From the NCBI GenBank assembly GCA_934589705.1, contig CAKTOH010000011.1:1-53147 (forward strand): 53,147 bases of DNA, read 5' to 3'. The stretch's first letter is position 1, and every line of letters begins with the position of its first letter. The notes below the pieces were generated by a model. That model saw only the letters and a program-made list of their open reading frames with translations, was not told where the DNA came from and searched no databases. Made by a program: the position numbers and the translations under genes. Shown here piece by piece: positions 8,203-16,686 of the stretch. Source of the DNA: an uncultured Oscillospiraceae bacterium (GTDB taxonomy: Bacteria; Bacillota; Clostridia; Oscillospirales; Oscillospiraceae).

Positions 8203-8420
8203 GAAACTCTGAATAAATCGTCAGCGGCTGGATAGCGGATCTTTTCCCCTATCCGTGCAGGTTCAAAAGCGGGAAATATAGCGCAGCCGTTGCCGGCGCA
8301 AGCTGGCTTACGGATGCGGCATACCCCTTGCGGGTACATACAGTATTCCTCCGCTTTTGAACCCTTCGGCTAGAGAAAAATCTCTCGCTCCCAGCTCTTG
8401 CCGATTTCATCAGAGCTTCC
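8202..8420 (+). mobile_element. 219-bp MITE-like element B, copy 1
   Basis: It starts GGAAACTCTGAAT and ends ATCAGAGCTTCC, imperfect terminal inverted repeats. An inverted copy of the same length and high identity lies at 15297-15515. Inside, GGTTCAAAAGCGG pairs with CCGCTTTTGAACC, so the transcript would fold into a long hairpin. There is no coding capacity, as expected for a non-autonomous element. No transposase is present in the window. Confidence 0.65.
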
Positions 8421-8552
8421 CTAGAATGACGCTTTCATGCCCCCGGGGGCGTTTGCGGATTCCTTTTGCGGGAGGAAAGCACCTTCGTTAGACAGCACAA
8501 AAATGGAGCTGCGTTTTAGATGATATTGACAAAATGCAGTGGAAGTATAAAA

Positions 8553-8571
8553 CTGTATTTGACAAATACAG
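8553..8571. promoter_or_regulatory. Perfect 19-bp palindrome (operator) over the aldolase promoter
   Basis: CTGTATTTGACAAATACAG is a perfect inverted repeat with a single central base, and it covers the -35 hexamer of the promoter. This position is classic for repression. The FadR-type regulator encoded at the end of the operon is the natural candidate to bind it (inference). Confidence 0.65.
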
Positions 8572-8587
8572 ACCATTATGCTATGTT
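8559..8587 (+). promoter_or_regulatory. Promoter of the aldolase-TRAP operon
   Basis: TTGACA (8559-8564), 17-bp spacer, TATGTT (8582-8587). A second small palindrome, AGCTGT-AGA-ACAGCT (8588-8602), sits at the expected transcription start and may be a second operator. Confidence 0.65.
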
Positions 8588-8636
8588 AGCTGTAGAACAG
8601 CTGCATAGAAGAACAACATGAAAGGAAGACAGTAAT

Positions 8637-9413
8637 ATGGAAAAGACACTCAAGCAAAAACTGCGGGATCGGGAGCCGGTCGCAGGAATGCACGTGGCCC
8701 TGACGGATTCCAGCGTGGCGGAGCTCTGCGGCCTGGTGGGCTATGATTTCCTGTGGATCGACACGGAGCACACCGCCCTGGACTACGGCGTCCTGCAAAA
8801 TCACCTGATCGCCGCCAAGGCAGCGGGGGTTCCCTCCATCGTTCGGATCCCCTGGAATGACCCGATCCTTGCCAAGCGGGTGCTGGAACAGGGTCCCGAC
8901 GGCATTCTGTTCCCCATGGTGAACACTCCCGAGGAGCTGGATCAGGCCATGAAGTCGACCCTGTATCCTCCCGAGGGCTTCCGGGGCTTCGGCCCCCAGC
9001 GGGCGGCCCGGTGGGGCCTGCGGGACACGGACGAGGTCATTGCCTCCCTGAACCGGGATTTGATCCGGATCGTCCAGATCGAGACCGTCACCGCCGTGCA
9101 CAACCTGAAGGAAATGGCCAAGAACCCCTATGTGGACTGTTTCGTCTTCGGCCCCTGTGACCTGTCCGGCTCTATCAACCAGCTGAACAAGGTCTTCGAC
9201 AAGGATACCAGCGACCTCATCGACGAGGCCGTGGCCACCTTGAAAGAAGCAGGCAAGTCCGTGGGCGTGTCCACCGGCAGCGACGACCCCAAGGTTTTGC
9301 GGTACTGGCACGACAAGGGCCTGAACTTCATCTCCGCCGGCACGGACTACCTGCACATTGCCGCCGGAGCCAAGAAGGTCCTGAGCGCCTTACGGGAAAT
9401 TCAAGCGAAGTAA
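8637..9413 (+). CDS. HpcH/HpaI family 2-oxo acid aldolase
   Basis: 258 residues, the usual length of the class II 2-dehydro-3-deoxyglucarate / 4-hydroxy-2-oxoheptanedioate aldolases. These enzymes split a 2-oxo-3-deoxy acid into pyruvate and an aldehyde using a divalent metal. The family residues are visible: His45 in DTEHT, Arg70 in IVRIP, Glu149 in QIET and Asp175 in GPCDLSGS. It is cytoplasmic. It leads an operon with a TRAP transporter and a FadR-type regulator, so the likely route is uptake of a sugar acid or related carboxylate and its cleavage to pyruvate. The exact substrate cannot be told from sequence. It starts 49 bases after the -10 box, with AAAGGAAG as ribosome site. Confidence 0.85.
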   Translation: MEKTLKQKLRDREPVAGMHVALTDSSVAELCGLVGYDFLWIDTEHTALDYGVLQNHLIAAKAAGVPSIVRIPWNDPILAKRVLEQGPDGILFPMVNTPEELDQAMKSTLYPPEGFRGFGPQRAARWGLRDTDEVIASLNRDLIRIVQIETVTAVHNLKEMAKNPYVDCFVFGPCDLSGSINQLNKVFDKDTSDLIDEAVATLKEAGKSVGVSTGSDDPKVLRYWHDKGLNFISAGTDYLHIAAGAKKVLSALREIQAK

Positions 9414-9470
9414 CTCAATTACAGGCAGCTTCCTGTAATACAAATAAAACAACAAAAGGAGCGAACAAAA

Positions 9471-10547
9471 ATGAAAAAAGCATTGGCATTACTCCTGGTG
9501 GTCTGCATGCTGCTGTCCCTGGCGGCCTGCGGCGCGAAGACCGAGCCTGCCCCCGCGGCCACCGCCGCCCCGGCCCAGGCTGACAGCGGGGAAACCGCGG
9601 CTGCCTCCGCCCTGGACAGCCTGGCCCCCGTGAACCTGACTTTCTCCACCCAGGCTTCCCAGGACGTGGAATACGTCAAGGCCATGTACCGGGTCCAGGA
9701 GAAGATCGCCGACCGTTCCGGCGGCAAGCTGACCCTGACCATCCACGACAACGGCAGCCTGATGACCCAGGAGGGCGAGATCGATGCCTGCGCCAGAGGC
9801 ACACTGGATATGTATTTCAGCTCCCCCTTCCTCATCTCCAATCAGCTGGACTACCTGTCCATGTTCACTGCCGCCTACATCTACAAGGACGCGGATCACA
9901 TGCTCAAGGTCTGGAACGGCGACATCGGCAAGAAGGTCATTGAGGACGTGGCGGACAAGTGCAGCGTGCGCTGGCTGTCCTTCATCTACTGCGGCTCCCG
10001 TCATCTGCTGCTGCGGGACATCGGCAAGGAAGTTCACACCCCCGAGGACATGTCCGGCGTAAACCTGCGGATGCCCAACTCCGACGCCTGGCTGTTCATG
10101 GGCAAGGCCCTGGGCGCCAACCCTACCCCCATGGCCTTCGCGGAAGTCTACACGGGCCTTCAGACCGGCGCCATCGACGGTCAGGAGAACCCGCTGCAGA
10201 CCGACATCGCCCAGAAGTGGTATGAGGTCAGCTCCCAGGTGGTCCTGACCGGTCACTGCATCGAGCCCATGTGCGTTGCCATCAACGAGAAGAAGTGGGA
10301 ATCCCTGGATCCTGCCTATCAGGAGATCCTGGCCACCGCTTTAAAGGAAGAGATCGACGCCTGCAACGCCACCAACGTGGCCGCCGAGCAGGAGTGCATC
10401 GACTTTCTCCGGGATCAGGGCCTGACTATCATCGAGCCCGACCTGGACGCTTTCATGACCTACGCGGAGAACTACTACCTGGCCGACGCCAACATGACCG
10501 CCAGCTGGGATATGGATCTGTACAAGGAAATTAAAGATATGGCATAA
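9471..10547 (+). CDS. TRAP transporter substrate-binding lipoprotein (DctP family)
   Basis: 358 residues with a lipoprotein signal peptide (LSLAACGAK, Cys about 20), an Ala/Pro linker and then the DctP fold. The family region around the carboxylate-binding arginine is clear (VNLRMPNSDAW, then ALGANPTPMAFAEVYTGLQTGAIDGQENP). It captures an organic acid outside the membrane and hands it to the DctQ/DctM pair encoded next. It is a lipoprotein, as expected in a Gram-positive without periplasm. A hairpin lies between it and the membrane genes. Confidence 0.92.
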   Translation: MKKALALLLVVCMLLSLAACGAKTEPAPAATAAPAQADSGETAAASALDSLAPVNLTFSTQASQDVEYVKAMYRVQEKIADRSGGKLTLTIHDNGSLMTQEGEIDACARGTLDMYFSSPFLISNQLDYLSMFTAAYIYKDADHMLKVWNGDIGKKVIEDVADKCSVRWLSFIYCGSRHLLLRDIGKEVHTPEDMSGVNLRMPNSDAWLFMGKALGANPTPMAFAEVYTGLQTGAIDGQENPLQTDIAQKWYEVSSQVVLTGHCIEPMCVAINEKKWESLDPAYQEILATALKEEIDACNATNVAAEQECIDFLRDQGLTIIEPDLDAFMTYAENYYLADANMTASWDMDLYKEIKDMA

Positions 10548-10563
10548 AGCCCCATGACGGCGC

Positions 10564-10588
10564 CCCCGGGACGGTCAACGTCCCGGGG
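10564..10588 (+). terminator. Intercistronic hairpin between dctP and dctQ genes
   Basis: CCCCGGGACG-GTCAA-CGTCCCGGGG, a perfect 10-bp stem without a T-run. Such hairpins typically attenuate read-through or stabilise the upstream mRNA, giving more binding protein than membrane subunit. Confidence 0.6.
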
Positions 10589-10651
10589 AGAAGCGCCGGA
10601 GGATGCTTACGGAGCGCTTTTCTGGCGCTCGCCCCAAGGAGGAAGCTACCT

Positions 10652-11158
10652 ATGAAAAAAACCAGAAATATTCTGGATAAGCTAATGGACCTGGTGGAAA
10701 TCTGGATCCCCTCGGCGATGATGCTGGCACTGTTCCTCGCGTTCCTGATTCAGATCGCCTCCCGGTATCTGTTCAATCGGCCTCTGGTCTGGCCTTACGA
10801 GCTGTCTCAGCTGGCCTACCTGTGGGTCATTACCCTGGGCTGCAACTATGCCCAGCGCACCGACGAGAACATCGTCTTCTCCGTGGTATACGATCTGGTG
10901 CCGGTGACGGTGCAGAAAATTTTTGACCTGATCTCCAGCCTGCTGGTCAGCGGCATTTTTTTGGTTGTGCTGCCCAAGGTCATCAGCTTCTATGAGTTCT
11001 ACTTTACCCGCTACAGCACGGTGTTCAAGCTGCCTTTGGGCCTGGTGTATCTGGGCTTTTTGATCTTCATGATCATCACCATCGTCCGCGGCATCTGCAA
11101 GATCGTGACCACCGTGCGCAGCTTCGCTCAGAAAACAGAAGGAGGAAATGCCGTATGA
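10652..11158 (+). CDS. TRAP transporter small membrane subunit (DctQ family)
   Basis: 168 residues with four hydrophobic segments (about 18-38, 50-68, 85-108, 128-150), the usual DctQ layout. The family's RPLVWPYELSQLAYLWVI stretch is present after the first membrane segment. Ribosome site AAGGAGG. Its stop overlaps the start of the DctM gene as ATGA, so the two subunits are translationally coupled. It stabilises and partners the large subunit in sodium-driven import. Confidence 0.9.
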   Translation: MKKTRNILDKLMDLVEIWIPSAMMLALFLAFLIQIASRYLFNRPLVWPYELSQLAYLWVITLGCNYAQRTDENIVFSVVYDLVPVTVQKIFDLISSLLVSGIFLVVLPKVISFYEFYFTRYSTVFKLPLGLVYLGFLIFMIITIVRGICKIVTTVRSFAQKTEGGNAV

Positions 11159-12441
11159 GTTCCAGTATGACGATCGCCCTGCTGCTTTTGGTGATCTGCT
11201 TCATTGTGCGTATGCCCATCGGCATCGGCCTTTTGGTTACTTCCTTTACCTATTTACTGCTGACGGGCATGGATCCCAGCATCATTGCCGAGATCTTTTG
11301 CAGCAAGATGTTCAATAACTTCATTTTGCTGGCAGTGCCCCTGTTCATTCTCGCCGCCAATATCATGAACAGCAGCAAGGTCACGGAAAAGATCTTCAAC
11401 TTCGCCCAGGTTCTGGTGGGCCGGTGGAAGGGCGGCCTGGGCCACGTCAACGTGGTGGCTTCCCTGATTTTCTCCGGCATGACCGGCTCCGCCGTGGCGG
11501 ATGCCTCGGGCCTGGGCATCATGGAAATCGAGGAAATGAAGAAGCAGGGCTATGACGACAGCTTCTCCGCTGCCATCACCGCCAGCTCCGCCGTGATCGG
11601 CCCCATTTTCCCGCCCAGCATTCCGCTGGTCATCTACGGCGTCATCGCCGGCGCGTCCATCGGCAACCTCTTTATGGCGGGCATGGTGCCCGGCTTCATG
11701 CTGGCCATTGCCCTGTGCGCCTACGTTGCTTACATCGCCAATAAGCGGGGCTATCCCAGAGGCATGCGCTTCCATGGCAAAGAGCTCTTTGCCATGATTT
11801 TCTCCGCCATTCCCGCTCTGCTGACCCCCGTCATTCTGCTGATGGGCATTTACACCGGCGCCACCACCGCGACGGAAGCCGGCGCCATTGCCGCCTTCTA
11901 CGCCCTGCTGATTTCCGTCTTCGGTTACCGTACCCTTTCTCGGGAAGAGTTCGTGAAGGTCATTAAGAACACCGTTCGCTCCACCGGGCAGGTGGGCATC
12001 ATGCTGGGCGCGGCCTACGCCTTCTCCTATATCATCAGCGTGGAGAACCTGCCCAAGCTCGCGGGCGCGTTCATCGAGAGCACCGTCACCTCCAGAATCA
12101 GTTTCCTGATCCTGTGCAACATCGTGCTGCTGATTCTGGGCTGCCTGGTGGATTCGGCGGTTTTGCAGCTGGTGCTGCTGCCAATTCTGTGCCCCATCGC
12201 CGCCAGCTACGGCATTGATATGGTGCACTTCGGCATCGTGTTTACCCTGAACACCATGATCGGCCTGTGCACGCCGCCCTTCGGCATGCTGCTGTTCATC
12301 GTTACGGGCATTTCGAAAGCGCCCATGGCCAAGGTTATCAAGGACACCATGCCAATGGTGGGCGTGATGGTTCTGGTGCTGATTATCGTCACCTTCATTC
12401 CGGAGTCCATTATGTGGGTGCCGCATTTGTTTGGATATTGA
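11155..12441 (+). CDS. TRAP transporter large permease (DctM family)
   Basis: 428 residues, strongly hydrophobic, with about 12 membrane segments. DctM hallmarks are present: GMTGSAVADASGLG, ASSAVIGPIFPPSIPLVIYG and TPPFGMLLF. This is the transport channel of the TRAP system, driving substrate uptake with a sodium gradient. A sodium-pumping Rnf complex is encoded later in the window and could help maintain that gradient (inference). Confidence 0.93.
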   Translation: MSSSMTIALLLLVICFIVRMPIGIGLLVTSFTYLLLTGMDPSIIAEIFCSKMFNNFILLAVPLFILAANIMNSSKVTEKIFNFAQVLVGRWKGGLGHVNVVASLIFSGMTGSAVADASGLGIMEIEEMKKQGYDDSFSAAITASSAVIGPIFPPSIPLVIYGVIAGASIGNLFMAGMVPGFMLAIALCAYVAYIANKRGYPRGMRFHGKELFAMIFSAIPALLTPVILLMGIYTGATTATEAGAIAAFYALLISVFGYRTLSREEFVKVIKNTVRSTGQVGIMLGAAYAFSYIISVENLPKLAGAFIESTVTSRISFLILCNIVLLILGCLVDSAVLQLVLLPILCPIAASYGIDMVHFGIVFTLNTMIGLCTPPFGMLLFIVTGISKAPMAKVIKDTMPMVGVMVLVLIIVTFIPESIMWVPHLFGY

Positions 12442-12543
12442 GATATTTTTTGCAAAAAAACGGTGAAGGCTCCTATCCAAATTGAAAAAAGCATGTTATA
12501 CTTATTAAAGAAAGCAGAAAACAATAGGACGGGAGCGTCACAA

Positions 12544-13254
12544 ATGACAAACGATGTATTTGCAAGCCCGGGGATCGCGGTCAAAAAGGAAAACCTCTAC
12601 GAAGTGATTGCCGACAGGATCGAGGGAATGATCCTAGACAACCGGCTCCATCCCGGGGATAAGCTGCCCTCGGAGCCGGAGCTGGCGGAAAGCTTTGGCG
12701 TCAGTCGGAATGTGATGCGGGAGGCCATGAAGGCGCTGAAAGAGCGGGACTTGATCGTCCAGCGCAACGGCGACGGCACCTACATTGCCAAGCCTGACAG
12801 CCACAGTATGATCGCCGTGCTGAACCGGATCATCACCATCAACAATATCCAGTATTCCGACGTCTACGAAATGCGGCTGATCCTGGAGCCCGCGGCCACG
12901 GCCAAGGTAGCCCGGAGCATCACCGCCGGTCAGATTGCCCAGCTGGAGCGGCTGATCGACAAAATGGTGGAAAGCGAAAGCGACTACATTGCCCGGGCGG
13001 ACTACGATTTGCAGTTCCACAGGCAGATTATCGAGTACGCGGGAAACCCGCTGCTGACTTGTGTCTATGAGTCGGTGACGGATTTGCTCAAGCCGATTTT
13101 GGAGCACGGACTGCTGACGGAAAAAAGCGGCCACTTGAACGGCATTATGTGGCATAAACGGATCGTGGATAATCTGCGCCAGGGAGACGACAAGCTGGCT
13201 GAGGCCAACATGCGCCAGCACCTGGAGGTTTCCAAGGTCATGTGCCGGGAATGA
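12544..13254 (+). CDS. GntR-family (FadR subfamily) transcription regulator
   Basis: 236 residues from ATG 12544; an in-frame ATG 27 codons earlier has no ribosome site and falls over a possible -10 box (TATACT, 12497-12502). Residues about 15-85 are a GntR winged helix (KLPSEPELAESFGVSRNVMREAMKAL). The C-terminal half is an all-helical FCD effector domain (YEMRLILEPAATAKVA, DLQFHRQIIEYAGNPLL, with the Asp/His metal-site residues). It lies 102 bases after the TRAP permease on the same strand and most likely senses the imported acid or an aldolase product. The perfect palindrome at 8553-8571 is the likely operator. Confidence 0.88.
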   Translation: MTNDVFASPGIAVKKENLYEVIADRIEGMILDNRLHPGDKLPSEPELAESFGVSRNVMREAMKALKERDLIVQRNGDGTYIAKPDSHSMIAVLNRIITINNIQYSDVYEMRLILEPAATAKVARSITAGQIAQLERLIDKMVESESDYIARADYDLQFHRQIIEYAGNPLLTCVYESVTDLLKPILEHGLLTEKSGHLNGIMWHKRIVDNLRQGDDKLAEANMRQHLEVSKVMCRE

Positions 13255-13283
13255 TTCTGCCAGTTACCCAGATGAGATACGAA

Positions 13284-13325
13284 GAAGCCAAGGCCTCCGG
13301 TGAAAGCCGGGGGGCTTGGTTTTCT
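13284..13325 (+). terminator. Terminator after the GntR gene
   Basis: CCAAGGCCTCCGG pairs with CCGGGGGGCTTGG around a TGAAAG loop, followed by TTTTCTT. Confidence 0.65.
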
Positions 13326-13353
13326 TAGCACCCGATAATATCCGCTTTCTCTC

Positions 13354-13382
13354 TTGCAACCCGGGGCAGGGGAGCGTATAAT
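13354..13382 (+). promoter_or_regulatory. Promoter of the DUF1003 gene
   Basis: TTGCAA (13354-13359), 17-bp spacer, TATAAT (13377-13382). The -10 box overlaps an in-frame ATG at 13381, which argues that translation starts at 13414 instead. Confidence 0.7.
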
Positions 13383-13413
13383 GGAGAAAATACTTTCCTG
13401 GGGGGAAATCATC

Positions 13414-13917
13414 ATGAAAGAAAACAGAAGGCTGCTCAAAGAGGTTTTGCGGGATGTCCGTCACGACATGACCGACGAAGAGGTGCTGAACCTGCTGGCG
13501 GACAGTCAGATCTCTGCCCGCCCCGAAAATGACCGGATCACCTTGGGCCAGCGGGCGGCGGATGCCATTGCCCGGTTTGCCGGAAGCTGGGCCTTCATCT
13601 TTTCCTTTACCGGCGTGCTTGTTGCCTGGATGGTGATCAATGTGATCCTGGCGGCGAAGGCCTTTGACCCCTATCCCTTCATTCTGCTGAACCTGGTGCT
13701 ATCCTGCGTGGCGGCCATTCAAGCGCCGCTCATCATGATGAGCCAGAACCGCCAGGAGGAGAAGGATCGGCGCAGAGCGGAGAACGATTACAAGGTCAAC
13801 CTGAAAACGGAGATCATGATTGAGGATCTGTATGATAAGCTCAACGCCGTCCTTGCCAAGCAGACCGCCCTGGAAAAGCGGCTGAACGACGGTGACAAGA
13901 TCGGCTCCCAGAGATGA
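13414..13917 (+). CDS. DUF1003 membrane protein
   Basis: 167 residues from ATG 13414, chosen because GGGGGGA precedes it and the upstream ATG lies inside the promoter. DUF1003 layout: a soluble N-terminus, then RAADAIARFAGSWAFIFSF leading into two membrane segments (about residues 60-80 and 90-112) joined by AAKAFDPYPFILLNL, then a charged coiled C-terminus (NRQEEKDRRRAENDYKVNLKTE). The family is widespread with no firm biochemical role. It is a single gene between a promoter and a repeat hairpin. Confidence 0.82.
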   Translation: MKENRRLLKEVLRDVRHDMTDEEVLNLLADSQISARPENDRITLGQRAADAIARFAGSWAFIFSFTGVLVAWMVINVILAAKAFDPYPFILLNLVLSCVAAIQAPLIMMSQNRQEEKDRRRAENDYKVNLKTEIMIEDLYDKLNAVLAKQTALEKRLNDGDKIGSQR

Positions 13918-13950
13918 AAAGACTGGGCCACTCTAGCCCAAAACTATGCG

Positions 13951-14015
13951 GAAAACGCGGCCGCGGAAGGGAAAATTCCCCCTTCCGCGGCTGCGTTTGT
14001 GTGTAAGGAGCTAAG
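13951..14015. repeat. Hairpin repeat A, copy 2 (terminator between convergent genes)
   Basis: AACGCGGCCGCGGAAGGG pairs with CCCTTCCGCGGCTGCGTT, followed by TTGTGTGTAAGGAGCTAAG, the same tail as copy 1 at 8139-8202. It sits between convergent genes, so it can end transcription from both sides. Confidence 0.65.
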
Positions 14016-14017
14016 AA

Positions 14018-15250
14018 TCACTTTTGGATGTTTGCTTCCAGTTGGGCGGTGCGCTTCTTCTCGGAGCGGTCCACGATGACCGTGCCCACCAGGTCGCCCA
14101 GGCAGTTCATGGTGGTGAACACCACGTCGATGAGGGTGAAAATGCCGGAGACCAGAGCCACGACCTCCAGGGGCAGGCCGAAGGCGTCCACCACGATGGC
14201 GATGGATACGATGCCGCCGCCGGGCACACCGCCGGCACCGGTGGTCAGAATCAGGGAGATCAGAATGACCCGCAGCAGGGTTGCCAGGCTGGTGTCCGCG
14301 CCCACGCACTGGGCGGCGAACAGGAAAGTGATGGCCAGCATAATACCGTTGCCGTCCTTGTTGATCTGGGAGCCCAGGGGAATGGTGAAGCCGGAGACCT
14401 TCCGGTCAACGTCCAGATCGTCGGCGCATTGCAGATTCACGGGGACGCAGGCCAGAGAAGAGCTGGTGCTTAAGGTCGTGACCATCAGGGGCAGGGCCTT
14501 TTTCAGGAAGTGCAGAGGCTTCATGCCGGTGAAGACGAACAGCAGAATCAGATACAGGCACACATGCAGAGCGGCGGCACTGTAGGAAGCACCCAGGTAC
14601 TTTGCCAGGAAGCCGAACAGATCGGCACCGTAGGTGCCCACGGTGGAGGCCATCAGGGCGCAGATACCGATGGGGGCGTAGCCCATGATGAGGCCAACCA
14701 TCTTGTTGAACAGGGAGGCCAGGGTGTTCACGCCCTTGGCAAGGGGCGCCTTCTGCTCGGCGGGCAGGAACAGAATGGTGATGCCCACGAAGGCACTGAA
14801 TACCACGATCTGGTCAAAGCTGCCGCTGGTCAGAGAGGCGAAAATGTTGGAGGGAATCAGATTGACAATGGTTTCGCCGATGGAGGGAATGGTCTGCACC
14901 GCCCCGTCATAGGTGCCGGTGAGCTGGAAGCCCGCGCCGGGCTTGAACAGGAAACCGACGGTCAGACCCAGGACGATGGCTACGGCGGTGGTGGCGAAGT
15001 AGTAGACCATGATCTTGCCGCCTACCCGACCGAAGCTCTTGGGGTCGTCCAAAGAGGCAATGCCGGAAATCAGGTTTACCACCACCAGCGGCAGGGCCGC
15101 CATTTTCAGCAGGTTCAGGAACACCGTGCCGAGGGGCTTGATGACGGTGACGCTGGGGCCGAAGATGATACCCAGGGCAATGCCCAGAATCATGGCTACC
15201 AGCAGCTTGGTCAGCAGCGGGGTTTTCTTGTATTTTTGCCACAAACTCAT
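14018..15250 (-). CDS. Dicarboxylate/amino acid:cation symporter (DAACS, DctA/GltP-like)
   Basis: 410 residues from the ATG at 15250, which has AGAGGA six bases upstream; an ATG seven codons earlier would read through that ribosome site. The DAACS pattern is clear: LPLVVVNLISGIASL, the serine-rich re-entrant loop LSTSSSLACVPVN, then FTIPLGSQINKDGNGIMLAITFLFAAQ and GVPGGGIV. It imports dicarboxylates or amino acids with Na+ or H+. It is the last gene of the minus-strand ridA operon, after a MITE insertion, and so probably supplies that operon's substrate. Confidence 0.9.
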   Translation of the reverse strand: MSLWQKYKKTPLLTKLLVAMILGIALGIIFGPSVTVIKPLGTVFLNLLKMAALPLVVVNLISGIASLDDPKSFGRVGGKIMVYYFATTAVAIVLGLTVGFLFKPGAGFQLTGTYDGAVQTIPSIGETIVNLIPSNIFASLTSGSFDQIVVFSAFVGITILFLPAEQKAPLAKGVNTLASLFNKMVGLIMGYAPIGICALMASTVGTYGADLFGFLAKYLGASYSAAALHVCLYLILLFVFTGMKPLHFLKKALPLMVTTLSTSSSLACVPVNLQCADDLDVDRKVSGFTIPLGSQINKDGNGIMLAITFLFAAQCVGADTSLATLLRVILISLILTTGAGGVPGGGIVSIAIVVDAFGLPLEVVALVSGIFTLIDVVFTTMNCLGDLVGTVIVDRSEKKRTAQLEANIQK

Positions 15251-15296
15251 ACAGATTCCTCTTTCTTTCAATATTTTTCATTGTTTTATTTTGCAG

Positions 15297-15515
15297 GGAA
15301 GCTCTGATTCAACTGGCAAGAGCTGATAGCGAGAGATTTTGTTCTCAGGCAAGGTTCCAAAAACGGGGGAATACTGGATGTACCCGCAAGGGGTATGCCG
15401 CATCCGTAAGCCAGCTTGCGCTGGCAACGGCTGCGCTATATTTTCCGTTTTCGGAACCGCAGACTGGGGGCAAAAGATCCGCTGTTCAGCCGCAGACGAT
15501 TGATTCAGAGTTTCC
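15297..15515 (-). mobile_element. 219-bp MITE-like element B, copy 2 (inverted)
   Basis: Reverse-complement copy of the element at 8202-8420, starting GGAAGCTCTGATT and ending TTCAGAGTTTCC. It shares the core GTACCCGCAAGGGGTATGCC and the internal long inverted repeat. Its right end reaches into the aminotransferase gene and supplies that gene's stop codon. Confidence 0.65.
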
Positions 15516-16677
15516 CCAACTCTGCTACTTCAAACAGTGCTTTGACAACGGTGTCCATTTGCTCCTTGGTATTGTAGAAATCCAGGCCGAAGCGGATATA
15601 GCCGCCGCGCATGGTGCCGTGAATGTGGTAGCCCTTCAGAATCCGGATGACCTCATCGTCCTTTTCCTTGGGATAGTAGATGCAGATAATACCGGACCAG
15701 AACTTGGGGTCAGCGGGCTGCACCACATGCAGAGGAAGGTTCGTCAGCTTCCCGCGCAGATACCGCTCCAGCTCCAGGACGTGGGACTCGATATTATCCA
15801 AGCCCAGCTCCAGCAGCAGCTCCACGCCCTTGTCTACCGCCAGAATGCAGTTGTAGCTTAAGTTGCCGCTTTCAAACCGCCGGGCATGGGGATACCACTC
15901 CAGGTGCTCAAAATTGGTGGTGATGGAGGGTGGGGAGACGTGGCTGACGGTGCTCTGATATCCGGCGTAAGGCGGGATGATATCCTGCACGATCCGGTCG
16001 CTGCAATAGACGAAGCCGCAGCCCAGAGAACCCAGCAATCCCTTGTTGGAGCCGGCCACCAGATAGTCAATGTGCAGGGCCTGCACATCCATATTCAGCC
16101 GCCCCAGGGTCTGGATGCCGTCCACGGCAAAGACAATGCCCTTTTCGTGACAGACTTTGCCCAGGGCCTCCAGATCTGCCCGGAAGCCGGTGGAGAACTG
16201 GGCGCTGGAAATGACCAGCACTTTGGTATGGGCGTCGATGGCGGCGATCATATCCTCGGTGGGAATGGTGCCGTTTACGCTTTTGACCACTTTCAGGGAA
16301 ATATCCCGGTGCTCATGGGCGTTGATCCATGGGAAGAGAGTGGACTGGTGCTCCTGGTCGGCAATGACCACATTGTCCCCCGGATTCAGGGGGTATCCGG
16401 CGGCCAGAATGGACATGCCCTCGGCGGTGTTCTTGACGAAGGCAATCTCGTGGGAAGCCTCGGCGTTTACCAATTTCGCCAGTTTTTCCCGGCAGTCGGC
16501 AACAATGCCCCAGGCGGCATCCACCACCCCGTCGCCGAAGACCCTGACGTAATCGGCCATGAAGCTTCCGTAGGCCTTCTGCACCCGCATGGGCGGCATA
16601 CAGACCTGGGATACGTTCAGGAAAATCTCGCCATCGAGAAAGCCAAATTCCTGTTGAATCAGTTCCTTATTCAGCAT
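15505..16677 (-). CDS. Class V aminotransferase / cysteine-desulfurase-like PLP enzyme
   Basis: 390 residues of the fold-type I class V family (isopenicillin N epimerase / NifS relatives). The PLP lysine is Lys212 in VAGSNKGLLGS and the pyridine-ring aspartate is Asp186 in FAVDGIQTLG. QEHQSTLFPW and VLVISSAQFSTGFRADL are typical of the group. Expected reactions are transamination, desulfuration or racemisation of an amino acid. Partnership with RidA, which clears reactive enamines made by PLP enzymes, and with an amino-acid symporter points to amino-acid breakdown. The last three codons and the stop (GKL*) are provided by the end of the MITE, so the native C-terminus was probably slightly different. 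Confidence 0.82.
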   Translation of the reverse strand: MLNKELIQQEFGFLDGEIFLNVSQVCMPPMRVQKAYGSFMADYVRVFGDGVVDAAWGIVADCREKLAKLVNAEASHEIAFVKNTAEGMSILAAGYPLNPGDNVVIADQEHQSTLFPWINAHEHRDISLKVVKSVNGTIPTEDMIAAIDAHTKVLVISSAQFSTGFRADLEALGKVCHEKGIVFAVDGIQTLGRLNMDVQALHIDYLVAGSNKGLLGSLGCGFVYCSDRIVQDIIPPYAGYQSTVSHVSPPSITTNFEHLEWYPHARRFESGNLSYNCILAVDKGVELLLELGLDNIESHVLELERYLRGKLTNLPLHVVQPADPKFWSGIICIYYPKEKDDEVIRILKGYHIHGTMRGGYIRFGLDFYNTKEQMDTVVKALFEVAELGKL

Positions 16678-16686
16678 ACGCTCCTC

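Noticed and set aside
8526..8551. TTGACA followed by TATAAA upstream of the aldolase gene
   Set aside because: The spacer is only 14 bp. The second TTGACA at 8559 has a 17-bp spacer to TATGTT and is embedded in the operator palindrome.
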